DNA of 64,000 bases from Candidatus Ancillula prorhinotermitis (GTDB taxonomy: Bacteria; Actinomycetota; Actinomycetes; Actinomycetales; Bifidobacteriaceae), in contig JAITGF010000017.1 of assembly GCA_031280795.1 (NCBI GenBank), forward strand, positions 19,613 through 83,612, written 5' to 3'. Each line of letters opens with the position of its first letter. Position 1 is the stretch's first letter. The notes beneath the pieces are model-generated. The model had not been told where the DNA came from. It ran no database searches and saw only the letters and a program-made list of their open reading frames with translations. Shown piece after piece: positions 52,714 to 62,051 of the stretch. Both the position numbers and the translations under genes were made by a program.

Positions 52714-53271
52714 ATGCAAGATTTGAATCTAACCGTTTTAGCGGGGCCGACTGCAGTTGGAAAAGGTACGATTTCGCGCAAGCTGATCGAAAAGTACCCT
52801 AATGTTTACCTTTCGATTTCAGCCACTACAAGGCCTGCGCGCGAAAATGAGCTACCAGATGTGCATTACCACTTCCTAAGCCGTGATGAGTTTGAGCACC
52901 GCATCAACCAAGGCGACTTCTTAGAGTGGGCTGTAGTACACGGTTTGAATATGTATGGCACACTAAAGGAGCCGATTTTAGAAGCGAATGCTGCTAGTAG
53001 GCCTGCCCTTTTGGAAATTGATTTACAAGGCGCTCGTGCAGTTAAAAAACTAGTGCCAAATGCAAACTTCGTCTTTCTTGCACCGCCTAGCTTTGAAGAG
53101 CTGATCACCCGCCTTGGTATCCGTGGTACTGAATCACGCGATGAGCGAGAAAAACGGCTCGAAACTGCTCGTGAAGAGCTTAGCGCAAAAGATGAATTCG
53201 ATCACATCATCGTTAACGACAGCATAGACGTTGCAGTAGAAGAGCTTGCCAAAATCATGAACCTCAAGTGA
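52714..53271 (+). CDS. gmk: guanylate kinase
   Basis: 185-aa enzyme phosphorylating GMP to GDP. P-loop LAGPTAVGKGT, GMP-binding SATTRPARENE and HYHFLSRDEFE, lid region and HIIVNDSIDVAVEEL near the C-terminus. Lies 15 nt after ftsH with no strong ribosome site. Usually located near rpoZ or ihf-type genes in actinobacteria; here it closes the CHAP-ftsH group. Confidence 0.95.
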   Translation: MQDLNLTVLAGPTAVGKGTISRKLIEKYPNVYLSISATTRPARENELPDVHYHFLSRDEFEHRINQGDFLEWAVVHGLNMYGTLKEPILEANAASRPALLEIDLQGARAVKKLVPNANFVFLAPPSFEELITRLGIRGTESRDEREKRLETAREELSAKDEFDHIIVNDSIDVAVEELAKIMNLK

Positions 53272-53320
53272 GGTACGCTTGCTCTTCTACTTGATGCGTA
53301 CGCGTAACTGAATTCTATGG

Positions 53321-53326
53321 TACAAT
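53321..53326 (+). promoter_or_regulatory. -10 box of the 53334 gene
   Basis: TACAAT preceded by TGG, 7 nt before ATG 53334 (leaderless). An inverted repeat GTACGC/GCGTAC lies upstream, between 53273 and 53302. Confidence 0.5.
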
Positions 53327-53333
53327 ATAGATA

Positions 53334-53948
53334 ATGCTTCAGATTGTGTTATCAATCATCTCTTGTGGTATAGGTGTGTATGCCTATGGTAATAATGCTT
53401 GCGCAATTTTCACCGGCAAAATGCAGACGTCGTTTTGGGGTAGGTTAATCTGGCTTGGGACTAATACTGTAGTTCTTTTAGCCCTTTTCGGTGGTAATGC
53501 TAGTATGCTAACTATCATCCCGATGATTTTTAACGTTTCATTTATGGTGTTGATTCAAATTGCTTGCGCATATCGCCGGCTCTTCACTATCACGAAAATC
53601 GATATAGTTTGCCTGGTAATAGTGGCAGTTGGTATGGCCTATTACGTCTTCGCTAGTGAAATCGGTGGTCTCGTCATAACCTTAGTTGCCGATGCCATTG
53701 GTGGCGCGCTTGTGATACTTGGCATGTTCAAACGCCTTCATACTGGTGGCAAGCCTGAAAATCGCCGTCAATACGTGTTGTCAGGAGTGCGTAATGTGAT
53801 GATGCTTTTTGCAAATGACAGCGCCCCCACCTTCCTTTCAGTATTCGGATTGGCATTTCAGACCTTCGAAGCGTTAGTGTTAGCTATCTGTGCACATATC
53901 ACCAAGAAGTCCTCTCTAGCCAAGCAAGGAGATGATACATCTGCCTAA
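53334..53948 (+). CDS. polytopic membrane protein of unknown function
   Basis: 204 aa with about six or seven hydrophobic segments (e.g. VVLLALFGG, IPMIFNVSFMVLIQIACA, GLVITLVADAIGGALVIL) and short loops. No family is recognised with confidence; size and spacing would fit a small transporter or PQ-loop-like protein. It overlaps the next gene by 17 nt and heads the pectinase-type group, which hints at a carbohydrate-related role. Leaderless start. Confidence 0.7.
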   Translation: MLQIVLSIISCGIGVYAYGNNACAIFTGKMQTSFWGRLIWLGTNTVVLLALFGGNASMLTIIPMIFNVSFMVLIQIACAYRRLFTITKIDIVCLVIVAVGMAYYVFASEIGGLVITLVADAIGGALVILGMFKRLHTGGKPENRRQYVLSGVRNVMMLFANDSAPTFLSVFGLAFQTFEALVLAICAHITKKSSLAKQGDDTSA

Positions 53949-55878
53949 AAACGACTCGATTAAAAAGTATAACCCCACATTTCTAGCAGTCGATTTTGAA
54001 AGTGTTATCAGTGTCGGAAACGGTGATTTTGCCTTCAATTGTGACGCTACGGGCTTCCAAACACTTTTTGATGAATATCTCAAGCATAATAACCCTTTAA
54101 CGACTATGTCGAATTTTCACTGGGGAAGCTATGGTGGCAATGATCGATATCAACTAGGTAATTTGACGATGGATGAGTTTGTGCGCGCCGACGGGAAAGT
54201 GGTTCGATACCCACAGAATGCTGTGCCCAAACGCTTCAAGGCTGAAGATTATTGCGGAGCCACACCGATAAAGCCTGCGGAACCCATCCTTAAAGATGAA
54301 GCATCAATTATACATAATTCTGAAAGATATGAATGGCTACGAAAGGATCCGCACCGAGCAAATATGGGTATCCTTCAGCTTGAAGTGGGTGGTCGTGTCC
54401 CAAGTGCTAGCGAAATCGAGAGCATTCACGCTGAGCTCAATCTGCTTTCTGGGGTCTTTAGGTCTCGCTACAAAATCGATGGTATTCAGTTTGAGGTTAT
54501 GGTGACTTGCCAAGATAACACATCAAAAGCGCAGTTCAAAGTTATATCCACAGCCTTTCACGCAAGGAAAGCCAAGTTGAAGCTACTGCGTGCGCCAGCA
54601 AGCCACACTATAGCTGGGGCTGATTTCCAAAACGCTACAGTCAGCTATTTAGATGTCGATGCTATTTCGGGGGGAAGCGCTGGTGATAGGCTAGAGTTTG
54701 AAGTGGATTTCAAAGGTGGTGCTTTTAGTGAATGCACATTCAAAGGTGAGAACCCCTATGTCCAAAACTTCTGGAAAAACGTTGAGGTGATTCCACTTGG
54801 TGACGTCTCCTATTCTAGAGAAGATTTGCAAGAGCTTGAGCGCCGTGAAGTCCTATCTCTCTACAATCTTGCGATTCATTCCTCAGGGTCAATTCCACCA
54901 CAGGAGACAGGCCTGATGTGTAACTCTTGGTATGGTAAGTTTCATCTTGAGATGCATCTTTGGCATAGCGCTTGGGCTCCGTTATATGGTGTTCCGGAGT
55001 TGATAGAAAAATCCTTTGACTGGTACTTAGAAATCCTACCCCAGGCACGCGAAAATGCGATGCGAAATGGTTTTAGTGGATGTCGTTGGCCTAAGATGGT
55101 GGGGCCAAAAGGGGTTGACTCACCATCGATCATTGCTCCGCTTTTGTGCTGGCAACAGTCACACATTATCTTTTTGCTCCATCTCGTTTACGGGAAAAGC
55201 CTACCTAAAAAATACCGCGTTTTAGTTAAGGAAACTGCTGATTTCATGTGCGATTTTCTTGTGTATAATGCAAAAGAAGATGTTTACGATATGATTGGAC
55301 CAGTGATACCCGCCCAGGAAGAGTTTGACCCCATGACAGTCTTAAACCCCACCTTCGAAATGGTGTATTGGAAATACTGCTTACAGCTGGCTCTAGGCAT
55401 GCTAGGAGAAAATGATTCATCAAGGCAAGATAGTTTTGCACTCTGGCAAGAAGTTCATGAAAAAATCGCTGTGCCAAAGCCTGTTTCTAGTCTTTTTCCG
55501 AGCCACCAAAATGCACCCGACACCTTCCCGAACTTCATGAAAGACCACCCCATGCAGTTAGCTATTCTAGGTCTATTTGAAAGTGCTGATATGCAAACTA
55601 TAGAAAACAAAGCGGCGCTCAAGAGTACTTTGGAGCGAGTTCTAGAAGATTGGGATGAAGCTAGTATGTGGGGGTGGGATTATGGATATATGGCAATGCT
55701 TGCGCATGCATTGGATGACGATGACTTGGCTGTCCAAATACTGCTAAAGCCTTCACCGAAGAACTACTACGCTGCTAATGGACATAATTTTCAGCTAGGT
55801 AGAAGCGATTTACCAAGCTACTTACCAGGTAACGGAGCGCTACTCTGGGCAATACACACGATATGGAAAGGAAAATGA
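53932..55878 (+). CDS. predicted six-hairpin glycosidase-like protein
   Basis: 648 aa without a signal peptide. The N-terminal ~280 residues are beta-rich; from about 320 the sequence looks like an (alpha/alpha)6 barrel with LMCNSWYGKFHLEMHLWH, GCRWPKM and NPTFEMVYWKY segments. This layout resembles GH65/GH78/GH95-type intracellular glycosidases, but I cannot name the family. WHFWH-like Trp/His clusters and Glu in PAQEEFDP may be catalytic. Adjacent to a GH28 gene, so it may finish degradation of a pectin- or rhamnose-containing oligosaccharide. That role is inference. Confidence 0.68.
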   Translation: MIHLPKNDSIKKYNPTFLAVDFESVISVGNGDFAFNCDATGFQTLFDEYLKHNNPLTTMSNFHWGSYGGNDRYQLGNLTMDEFVRADGKVVRYPQNAVPKRFKAEDYCGATPIKPAEPILKDEASIIHNSERYEWLRKDPHRANMGILQLEVGGRVPSASEIESIHAELNLLSGVFRSRYKIDGIQFEVMVTCQDNTSKAQFKVISTAFHARKAKLKLLRAPASHTIAGADFQNATVSYLDVDAISGGSAGDRLEFEVDFKGGAFSECTFKGENPYVQNFWKNVEVIPLGDVSYSREDLQELERREVLSLYNLAIHSSGSIPPQETGLMCNSWYGKFHLEMHLWHSAWAPLYGVPELIEKSFDWYLEILPQARENAMRNGFSGCRWPKMVGPKGVDSPSIIAPLLCWQQSHIIFLLHLVYGKSLPKKYRVLVKETADFMCDFLVYNAKEDVYDMIGPVIPAQEEFDPMTVLNPTFEMVYWKYCLQLALGMLGENDSSRQDSFALWQEVHEKIAVPKPVSSLFPSHQNAPDTFPNFMKDHPMQLAILGLFESADMQTIENKAALKSTLERVLEDWDEASMWGWDYGYMAMLAHALDDDDLAVQILLKPSPKNYYAANGHNFQLGRSDLPSYLPGNGALLWAIHTIWKGK

Positions 55879-57191
55879 TGAATATACAAGATGCTATAAA
55901 TAACGTAAAAGAAAACGGTGGTGGGGAGGTTATAATACCGGCTGGAGAGCATATGACCGGACCTTTGGAGCTCTGCTCAAACCTAATCTTAACCCTAGAA
56001 GATGGTGCGCACATCAAATTTGACACCGGCCCAAATGCTTACCCGCCAGTTTGGACGCGCTGGGAAGGTATTGAGTGTTGGGCGATGCATCCGCTCGTCT
56101 GGGGTAACGAAGTGGCAAATGTCATCATCCGCGGAAAAGGAATGCCATGGAAGAGTGGTGATGACCAGAAGATTCGAGATGACGCACGCGGTATCATAGA
56201 TGGCCAAGGAGATGCTTGGTGGGAGAAGTTTAGAGTCATCGAGAAGATTGAGGATCGACACAGCCCCAAAATGGACTACGAATTGCGACTAGCTGAGCTG
56301 AATCCTGATTACAAAACTCGCCCAGGAGGTGGTGCACGCCCTGATACGCAGTTTTTGCGGCCACCACTTATGCAATTCTTCAAGTCTAAGAACATCACCA
56401 TCCAAGGTTTCACTTTGCAAAACTCTCCCTTCTGGACATTCCACACCGTATATTCGGAAGATATAAAAATACTAGACATGAAAATACTTAACCCCGAAGA
56501 TGCCATCAATACGGATGCAATTGATATTGATTCAAGCTCTAACGTCACTATAGAAAATTCATTGCTCGATATCGGTGATGACGCTGTAACGCTTAAGTCA
56601 GGGTCTGGTGAGCAAGGCCTAAAGATTGGCATCCCCACCCAAGATGTAAGAGTTAGCAATTGTAAAATCTTTGCCAGCCACGGAGGTATTGCTATCGGCT
56701 CGGAAACTGCTGGTGGCATTGCCAATGTTGATGTGAACTCTTGCGAGTTTGAAGGCACTCAGCGCGCAATCCGCTTGAAAAGCCGCCGCACAAGGGGAGG
56801 GGTGATTGAAAACATCACAATTTCTAACGCAAAAATGGATAAGTGTTGGAGTGCGATTGTACTTAGCCAATATTTTTACCCTGGCGTTTTGCCGTTTGAA
56901 GAAGATTTCATCATGTCAACTTCAGCGCAGGAACTATCTGAAACAACGCCTAGAATCAAGAATGTCGTAATCGAGAATGTAACGGCAACCAATTTGCGCT
57001 CATCAGCTGCTTTTATCGTTGGACTACCTGAAGCACCGATAGAAAACGTTTCAGTGAAAAATTTCCAATGGTCACTGGCAGATAAGGAAGAGCTAATGGA
57101 GACATGCAATTCAGAGGTGACAAATGGTCTCTTTCATGACGATGATCGTGGCATAAAAATTATCAATGCCATCAATGTCAGCGTTGAGTAA
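55878..57191 (+). CDS. GH28 family polygalacturonase-like glycosidase
   Basis: 437 aa, right-handed beta-helix. All four GH28 motifs occur in order: NTDAIDIDS (NTD), DIGDDAVTLKSG (DD), SHGGIAIGSE (HG) and IRLKSRR (RLK). These give the three catalytic Asp and the His and Lys of the site. No signal peptide, so it probably acts in the cytoplasm on imported oligogalacturonides. I chose ATG 55878 with GAAAGGA 5 nt away; ATG 55875 is possible. It overlaps the upstream stop, and together they form a sugar-acid catabolic pair. Confidence 0.88.
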   Translation: MNIQDAINNVKENGGGEVIIPAGEHMTGPLELCSNLILTLEDGAHIKFDTGPNAYPPVWTRWEGIECWAMHPLVWGNEVANVIIRGKGMPWKSGDDQKIRDDARGIIDGQGDAWWEKFRVIEKIEDRHSPKMDYELRLAELNPDYKTRPGGGARPDTQFLRPPLMQFFKSKNITIQGFTLQNSPFWTFHTVYSEDIKILDMKILNPEDAINTDAIDIDSSSNVTIENSLLDIGDDAVTLKSGSGEQGLKIGIPTQDVRVSNCKIFASHGGIAIGSETAGGIANVDVNSCEFEGTQRAIRLKSRRTRGGVIENITISNAKMDKCWSAIVLSQYFYPGVLPFEEDFIMSTSAQELSETTPRIKNVVIENVTATNLRSSAAFIVGLPEAPIENVSVKNFQWSLADKEELMETCNSEVTNGLFHDDDRGIKIINAINVSVE

Positions 57192-57209
57192 TGTAGGCTG
57201 TTAAGTAGA

Positions 57210-57231
57210 TGCAGCTAGTGCGAAAGCTGCA
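57210..57231. terminator. hairpin at convergent GH28/cutC ends
   Basis: TGCAGCT (57210-57216) and AGCTGCA (57225-57231) are perfect 7-bp arms with an 8-nt loop, spanning the cutC stop codon. No T-run. Confidence 0.4.
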
Positions 57232-57889
57232 CAATCTGAGTGCCGTGCACGGAGTCTGCACTAGAACGCGTAAGTATCTGATCAAGATTACTGAAGTTAA
57301 CACCACCACCTGCCATGATTTCGATGCGTCCGGATGCTAAATCAACAACTTCTTTAATGTGGTTCGTATCTATCGCTCCATCAGTAGTACCATGTGTTAA
57401 AATGCGGATATAACCTTGCTCGATAAGCTCTTCGACTGCGCGCTCTTGGTCGCCAATCAAGTCAAATGCCATGTGGAAGACCAGCTCTGGGATGCGTCCG
57501 CATTTAACGAGAAGTTGCGTTTTCATACGCAGTATCGCCTCTAGCTCTACGGCGATTTGGGTATGAGTTGAGTCATTTTCACTAGAAACTTCTTTAAGCG
57601 GACCAAAAACCAAGCCGTCAGCGCCTAGATCAGTTGCCATCACAGCAAATTCCTCCATACTCACAAGGTCAACGTCATTGTAGAAGAAATTTCCACCCCG
57701 GTTTCGCACCATAGCGTAAACTTTCTTGCCCTTCGCGTGGCAAGTTTCAAGTGCACGTTTCAAAACATCTTCGCTTACCTGAACGCCCCCGATGCTAAGG
57801 TCGCTACACAGCTCAATCCGGGTGATGTCAGTTTCCACAGCTTTCTCTAAGTCACGCAGCTCATCGGCGCAGAATTCTTTAACAACCAT
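57215..57889 (-). CDS. cutC: CutC family protein
   Basis: 224-225 aa TIM-barrel CutC. Recognisable parts: ITRIELCSDLSIGGVQVSEDVL, VYAMVRNRGGNFFYND, MATDLGADGLVFGPL, VFHMAFD and the C-terminal RILTHGTTDG. Historically linked to copper tolerance, but its enzymatic role is unsettled. Placed last in an amino-sugar PTS operon, which favours a sugar-related function. ATG 57889 is used; TTG 57895 overlaps the nagA stop and is possible. Confidence 0.85.
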   Translation of the reverse strand: MVVKEFCADELRDLEKAVETDITRIELCSDLSIGGVQVSEDVLKRALETCHAKGKKVYAMVRNRGGNFFYNDVDLVSMEEFAVMATDLGADGLVFGPLKEVSSENDSTHTQIAVELEAILRMKTQLLVKCGRIPELVFHMAFDLIGDQERAVEELIEQGYIRILTHGTTDGAIDTNHIKEVVDLASGRIEIMAGGGVNFSNLDQILTRSSADSVHGTQIVQLSH

Positions 57890-57891
57890 CT

Positions 57892-58992
57892 TCAACTCGT
57901 TTCATTTTTGCCACTTGATGCACTTTTGAAAAGGCGCAGTGGATTTCTCCAGCATGCTTGGTCAATTAGTGCAGGATCCACTCCTAGGTCAGCAGTATTT
58001 CGAACACCTTTAGCCAGGGTTAAGGTTGATCCAGCTATAGTGTCAGTGCCTGCTAGAACGGCTTTCCCACCTTTGACTTCAACGTCGAGCGAACCCAGGC
58101 GGTATTTACCATCGCCAAGGAGGGTGGCTGACATTGAGTCCGTTATCAAAACCACACCGGTTTGAGGGCGTTCATCCACTTGATTCTCCGACGAAATACT
58201 CGGCGTTTGGTTTGATGAATCTAGTTCGTCTGTGCAACTCAAGTTCGCCTTATCTTGAATGCTAAAGTTGTTGAACGCCCATTTAACGATGCTCGAGTGA
58301 AGATGAACGCCGTCGTTAATAACTTCTACAGTGATGTCCTTACCTTGCCGATATGCTTCGAGGGCGGCGATTATCGGCCCAGGCTTACGGTGGTGGATAG
58401 GGTTCATAGCGTTAAATAGATGCGTAAAATGCTTCTGGCCAAGCGATATGCTCTCCCAAGTGGTATCATAATCAGCATCGGAATGACCAAACGCTGCCAC
58501 GACTCCGTGCTTAGTAAGCGTTTCGACAGCTTCTAGACCATATTTGAGCTCTGGTGCGACTGTAATCATCCGTAAATGCCCTCTGGCAGCGTCGAGTAGC
58601 TCTTTGATGCGATCGAGAGCTGGGTCAATTAGCGCTGAGGCGTCATGGGCGCCTTTGTGTTGGGGGGATATAAAAGGCCCTTCTAGGTAGATACCGTGGC
58701 ACTGTGCCTTCTTAATTTGTTGCTCCGAAGCACTTTCCTCAGCGATGACTTTATCACAGTAGTCCGCAGCAATGCGCACAGCTTCTAGCATATCGTCCCA
58801 CGGTTTAGTGATCAGTCCAGCGAGATAGTCGGTAGTACCAGCTTCAAAGAGCTTGGAAGAGATGGTTTCAAGTGGCTCGAAGGGTAGGGAAGAGTGACTT
58901 AGGATATCGTCAAAGGCGAAACCTGCAATCCCGTGAAGGTGTATATCAAATTTACCTTCTACATTCAGTCCTTCTGGCGATTCTTTTAACAA
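57892..58992 (-). CDS. nagA: N-acetylglucosamine-6-phosphate deacetylase, short N-terminus
   Basis: 366 aa from TTG 58992. The enzyme removes acetate from GlcNAc-6-P. Metal and catalytic residues are present: HxH in FDIHLHG, Glu in YLEGPFISP, His in AFGHSDA, His in THLFNAM, Asp in VLITDSMSATL. The usual ~50-residue N-terminal beta-strands before the PGFIDIHxHG motif are missing. The frame can extend to TTG 59067 only by overlapping nagB. A strong AAAGGAGG sits 19 nt before TTG 58992 without a start at normal distance, so the true start is unclear. Confidence 0.83.
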   Translation of the reverse strand: MLKESPEGLNVEGKFDIHLHGIAGFAFDDILSHSSLPFEPLETISSKLFEAGTTDYLAGLITKPWDDMLEAVRIAADYCDKVIAEESASEQQIKKAQCHGIYLEGPFISPQHKGAHDASALIDPALDRIKELLDAARGHLRMITVAPELKYGLEAVETLTKHGVVAAFGHSDADYDTTWESISLGQKHFTHLFNAMNPIHHRKPGPIIAALEAYRQGKDITVEVINDGVHLHSSIVKWAFNNFSIQDKANLSCTDELDSSNQTPSISSENQVDERPQTGVVLITDSMSATLLGDGKYRLGSLDVEVKGGKAVLAGTDTIAGSTLTLAKGVRNTADLGVDPALIDQACWRNPLRLFKSASSGKNETS

Positions 58993-59035
58993 TCTCTTTT
59001 TTTGGGGTGCGCCTCCTTTCCTTGTCCTTCGGGTG

Positions 59036-59830
59036 TTAGATTCTTTGCCAATCGGGCTTATTTGCAAAGGTGTACTCGTAGTAGTCCTTAAGCTTCAGCA
59101 TGCTCGCAGCCGCTTCGTCAATGATGTACGTTGCATGCGGGTGTAATTGCAGAGCGGAAGCCGGGCAAAGAGCAGAAACCGGACCTTCAATAGCGTCTCG
59201 CACCGCTTCGGCCTTATTTTCACCAAAGGCGAGTAGAAGCACATGTTTCGCTTCTAGAATGGTGCCAATACCTTGGGTAATGCAGTGAAGAGGGACTTGA
59301 TCTGGTGAATCAAAAAAGCGGGCGTTATCTTCGCGGGTTTGCTGAGTGAGCGTTTTGATGCGGGTGCGGGACGCTAAAGAGGAACCGGGCTCATTGAATC
59401 CGATGTGACCGTCAGTGCCGATACCTAGTATCTGGACGTCAATACCTCCGCTTGACCTAATCATAGCCTCGTAGACCTTACCTGCCGTTTGAATCGATGC
59501 GATATCACCGCTAGGCACATGTATCAAACCGGGGGTAAAACCAATTGGCTTAGTTACGTGCTTGTCGATGATGGAGAAGTAGCTTTCGGGATGCGATTTT
59601 TCAAGACCAACATACTCATCTAAAGCAAAGCCTTGCACATGCGAAACATCAACCTTTTGGCTAGAGACTTCTTTTGCAAGATGTTCGTAGACCTTTAGGG
59701 GGGTGGATCCAGTCGCTAGACCGATGACAGCAGTAGCTTTGCGTTTAAATAGCTCAATGAAGACACTAGATGCCATTTGGGCAGCTTGACTGCTGGCCTG
59801 GGCGCCTTTGCAAATGATAACTTCTGCCAT
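59036..59830 (-). CDS. nagB: glucosamine-6-phosphate deaminase
   Basis: 264-aa isomerase/deaminase giving fructose 6-phosphate and ammonia. Phosphate loop LATGSTPLKVYEHL, catalytic Asp in FALDEYVGL, and GIGTDGHIGFNEPGS with Asp, His and Glu of the ring-opening site. The ATG shares its A with the ptsH stop (TGATG), a sign of translational coupling. Allosteric-site residues were not checked. Confidence 0.95.
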   Translation of the reverse strand: MAEVIICKGAQASSQAAQMASSVFIELFKRKATAVIGLATGSTPLKVYEHLAKEVSSQKVDVSHVQGFALDEYVGLEKSHPESYFSIIDKHVTKPIGFTPGLIHVPSGDIASIQTAGKVYEAMIRSSGGIDVQILGIGTDGHIGFNEPGSSLASRTRIKTLTQQTREDNARFFDSPDQVPLHCITQGIGTILEAKHVLLLAFGENKAEAVRDAIEGPVSALCPASALQLHPHATYIIDEAAASMLKLKDYYEYTFANKPDWQRI

Positions 59831-60087
59831 CAGAGATTACCTTTCAAGAATGCTTCAACGCTATCTTTAGCAACTTTTTCATCCACACCTTCGAAGGTTA
59901 CTGAAAGGGTATCGCCATATTTAGCGCCAAGTTGCATCACGCTTAAGATGCTTTTTGCATTGGCAGTTTTGTTATACAGGGTGATTTGAATATCGGACTC
60001 AAACGAACCTGCATTTTTGACTAACTCAGCGGCGGGGCGGGCGTGAATCCCGACTTTATCTTTGATTGTATACTCTAGAGTTTGCAT
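59830..60087 (-). CDS. ptsH: phosphocarrier protein HPr
   Basis: 85-aa PTS phosphocarrier. Phospho-His15 lies in VGIHARPAAELV. Ser in NAKSILSVMQLG occupies the position that HPr kinase phosphorylates in Firmicutes, although no HPr kinase gene is in this window. Located between nagE and nagB, making a self-contained PTS cassette. Confidence 0.96.
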   Translation of the reverse strand: MQTLEYTIKDKVGIHARPAAELVKNAGSFESDIQITLYNKTANAKSILSVMQLGAKYGDTLSVTFEGVDEKVAKDSVEAFLKGNL

Positions 60088-60095
60088 ATTTCCTC

Positions 60096-62030
60096 CTACT
60101 TTATCTGTTTTCCTGCAATTGTTACACTTTCAAAATCATCAGCATTTAACGCTATGATTGGGGTTACGGTATTATAACCAGATGAGCTAATTTTAGCTAA
60201 ATCGACTTCGATCAGCGCCTGTCCAGCTTTGATGGTATCGCCAGTTTTGACGAGCTGAGTAAATCCGTCACCCTTAAGATTGACGGTATCGATGCCAAAA
60301 TGCGTCAAAATCTGCAGCCCGTCAGCGTTAGATACCACTACAGCATGTCCAGTATCAAACATTTGCTCGACTGTACCGTCAAAAGGCGCTTTAACTTCAC
60401 CTTTGGAAGGTTTTACTGCCACACCAGGCCCCATAATGCCTTCTGCGAAAGTGGCGTCAGGCACATCTTTTAAGTCAATAACATCGCCTTCAATGCTTGA
60501 TGAAACATCTTGGGCAGGCTTTTTGGCGCCACTAGGGCTCGCAGATGATGTTGTAGCATTACTAGGCGTATCAGGGGAGGAATCTTCGGGGATATTACCA
60601 GCCATGATGTCCTTCATGCCGTCAGCAACGAATTGGACATTTGTGCCGATAATCACTTGAACACCAGTGGCACCCATTTTCATAACCCCACGTGCACCGC
60701 CGCGTTTGATGGCTCCTTCATCAATCAAAGCGGTATCCTTTACCTGAATGCGGAGGCGGGTGGCACAGTTGTCAAGCTCTGTGATATTTGCTTTGCCGCC
60801 GAGACCTGCAAGTACATCGCGCGCGAGCTGGGCAAAATCATTGGAGATGTTTTTGATGTCGTCGCTGATGGCTGTATCATCCTCACGGCCTGGAGTCTTG
60901 AGGTTGAACTTCGTAATCACAAAGCGGAATATCGCGTAGTAGATACCGAAATAGACGATACCAATTGGTATGACCATCCAGGGGTTTTCTGCCATAGGGG
61001 AGTTCCAGTTTAGCACTAGATCCATTAATCCGGCAGAGAATCCAAAACCGGCACGTACTGGTAAAATCGTACAAATAAAGAGTGAAAGACCAGTTAGAAC
61101 TGCATGCACACCATAAAGAGCTGGTGCTAAGAACATGAATGAGAACTCGATTGGCTCAGTAACGCCTACTACAAATGCTGTTACCGCTGCAGAAAGCATA
61201 AGTCCGGCAGCGATTTTCTTATTGCGCGTTTTAGCAGTGTGGTACATTGCCAAGCAGGCAGCTGGTAAGCCGAACATCATAATCGGGAAGAAGCCAGTCA
61301 AGTACTGACCGGTGACACCATAAGTTCCCGTACCATTTAAGAAGTTGGTTAAGTCATTGATACCTGCTACATCGAACCAGAATACGGAATTGTGCGCGTG
61401 ATGGAGGCCAAATGGTATGAGCAAACGGTTGAAGAAGCCGTACAGTCCAGCCCCAACTGCTCCAAGCCCAGAAATGAACTCTCCAAAGTTTACAAGCCCC
61501 GTATAGCAAATAGGCCACACGAAATAAAGAATAAGCCCCACAATCAGCGACGCTAGACCCGTTACAATTGCCACTGAGCGTTTCCCCGAAAAGAAAGCCA
61601 GAGCGTCGGGCAGTTTAGTATCTTTGAAGCGGTTATAGCATGCGGCGCCGATCAGACCGCAGATGATACCAATAAAAGCATTCTCAATCTTGTTGAATGC
61701 AGGGTTGACAGCTAATTCATCAACACCTTGCAAAACGCCGACTGAAACAGGGTTCAAGAGCTTCGTAATCATCAACCACGATACAAGACCGGCTAGAGCA
61801 GAAGTTCCGTCACTTTGCTTTGCCATACCTATGGAAACACCGATCGCAAATAGCAATGGCATATTATCTAGGATGGCACCACCTGCACCTTTGATGAAGA
61901 TGACTGCGAAATTGTCAGTACCGGTCGCCATTTCGATCCAGTAACTAACCCCCACAAGAAGGGCGGCGATAGGTAGCACTGCTACAGGCAGCATCATGCT
62001 CTTACCTAAATTTTGTAAAAATCTCATCAT
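60096..62030 (-). CDS. nagE: PTS N-acetylglucosamine/glucose permease EIICBA
   Basis: 644 aa. EIIC domain with ~10 membrane helices (start MMRFLQNLGKSMMLPVAVLP; GLHHAHNSVFWFDVAG; VTEPIEFSFMFLAP). EIIB follows with phospho-Cys in ELDNCATRLR, then a Ser/Pro/Ala-rich linker and EIIA with phospho-His in QILTHFGIDTV. The domain order C-B-A and the gene context with nagA and nagB favour GlcNAc over glucose. GAAAGGA precedes the ATG. It is 21 nt behind ptsI. Confidence 0.92.
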   Translation of the reverse strand: MMRFLQNLGKSMMLPVAVLPIAALLVGVSYWIEMATGTDNFAVIFIKGAGGAILDNMPLLFAIGVSIGMAKQSDGTSALAGLVSWLMITKLLNPVSVGVLQGVDELAVNPAFNKIENAFIGIICGLIGAACYNRFKDTKLPDALAFFSGKRSVAIVTGLASLIVGLILYFVWPICYTGLVNFGEFISGLGAVGAGLYGFFNRLLIPFGLHHAHNSVFWFDVAGINDLTNFLNGTGTYGVTGQYLTGFFPIMMFGLPAACLAMYHTAKTRNKKIAAGLMLSAAVTAFVVGVTEPIEFSFMFLAPALYGVHAVLTGLSLFICTILPVRAGFGFSAGLMDLVLNWNSPMAENPWMVIPIGIVYFGIYYAIFRFVITKFNLKTPGREDDTAISDDIKNISNDFAQLARDVLAGLGGKANITELDNCATRLRIQVKDTALIDEGAIKRGGARGVMKMGATGVQVIIGTNVQFVADGMKDIMAGNIPEDSSPDTPSNATTSSASPSGAKKPAQDVSSSIEGDVIDLKDVPDATFAEGIMGPGVAVKPSKGEVKAPFDGTVEQMFDTGHAVVVSNADGLQILTHFGIDTVNLKGDGFTQLVKTGDTIKAGQALIEVDLAKISSSGYNTVTPIIALNADDFESVTIAGKQIK

Positions 62031-62051
62031 TTTAAATCCTTTCGACCATTT

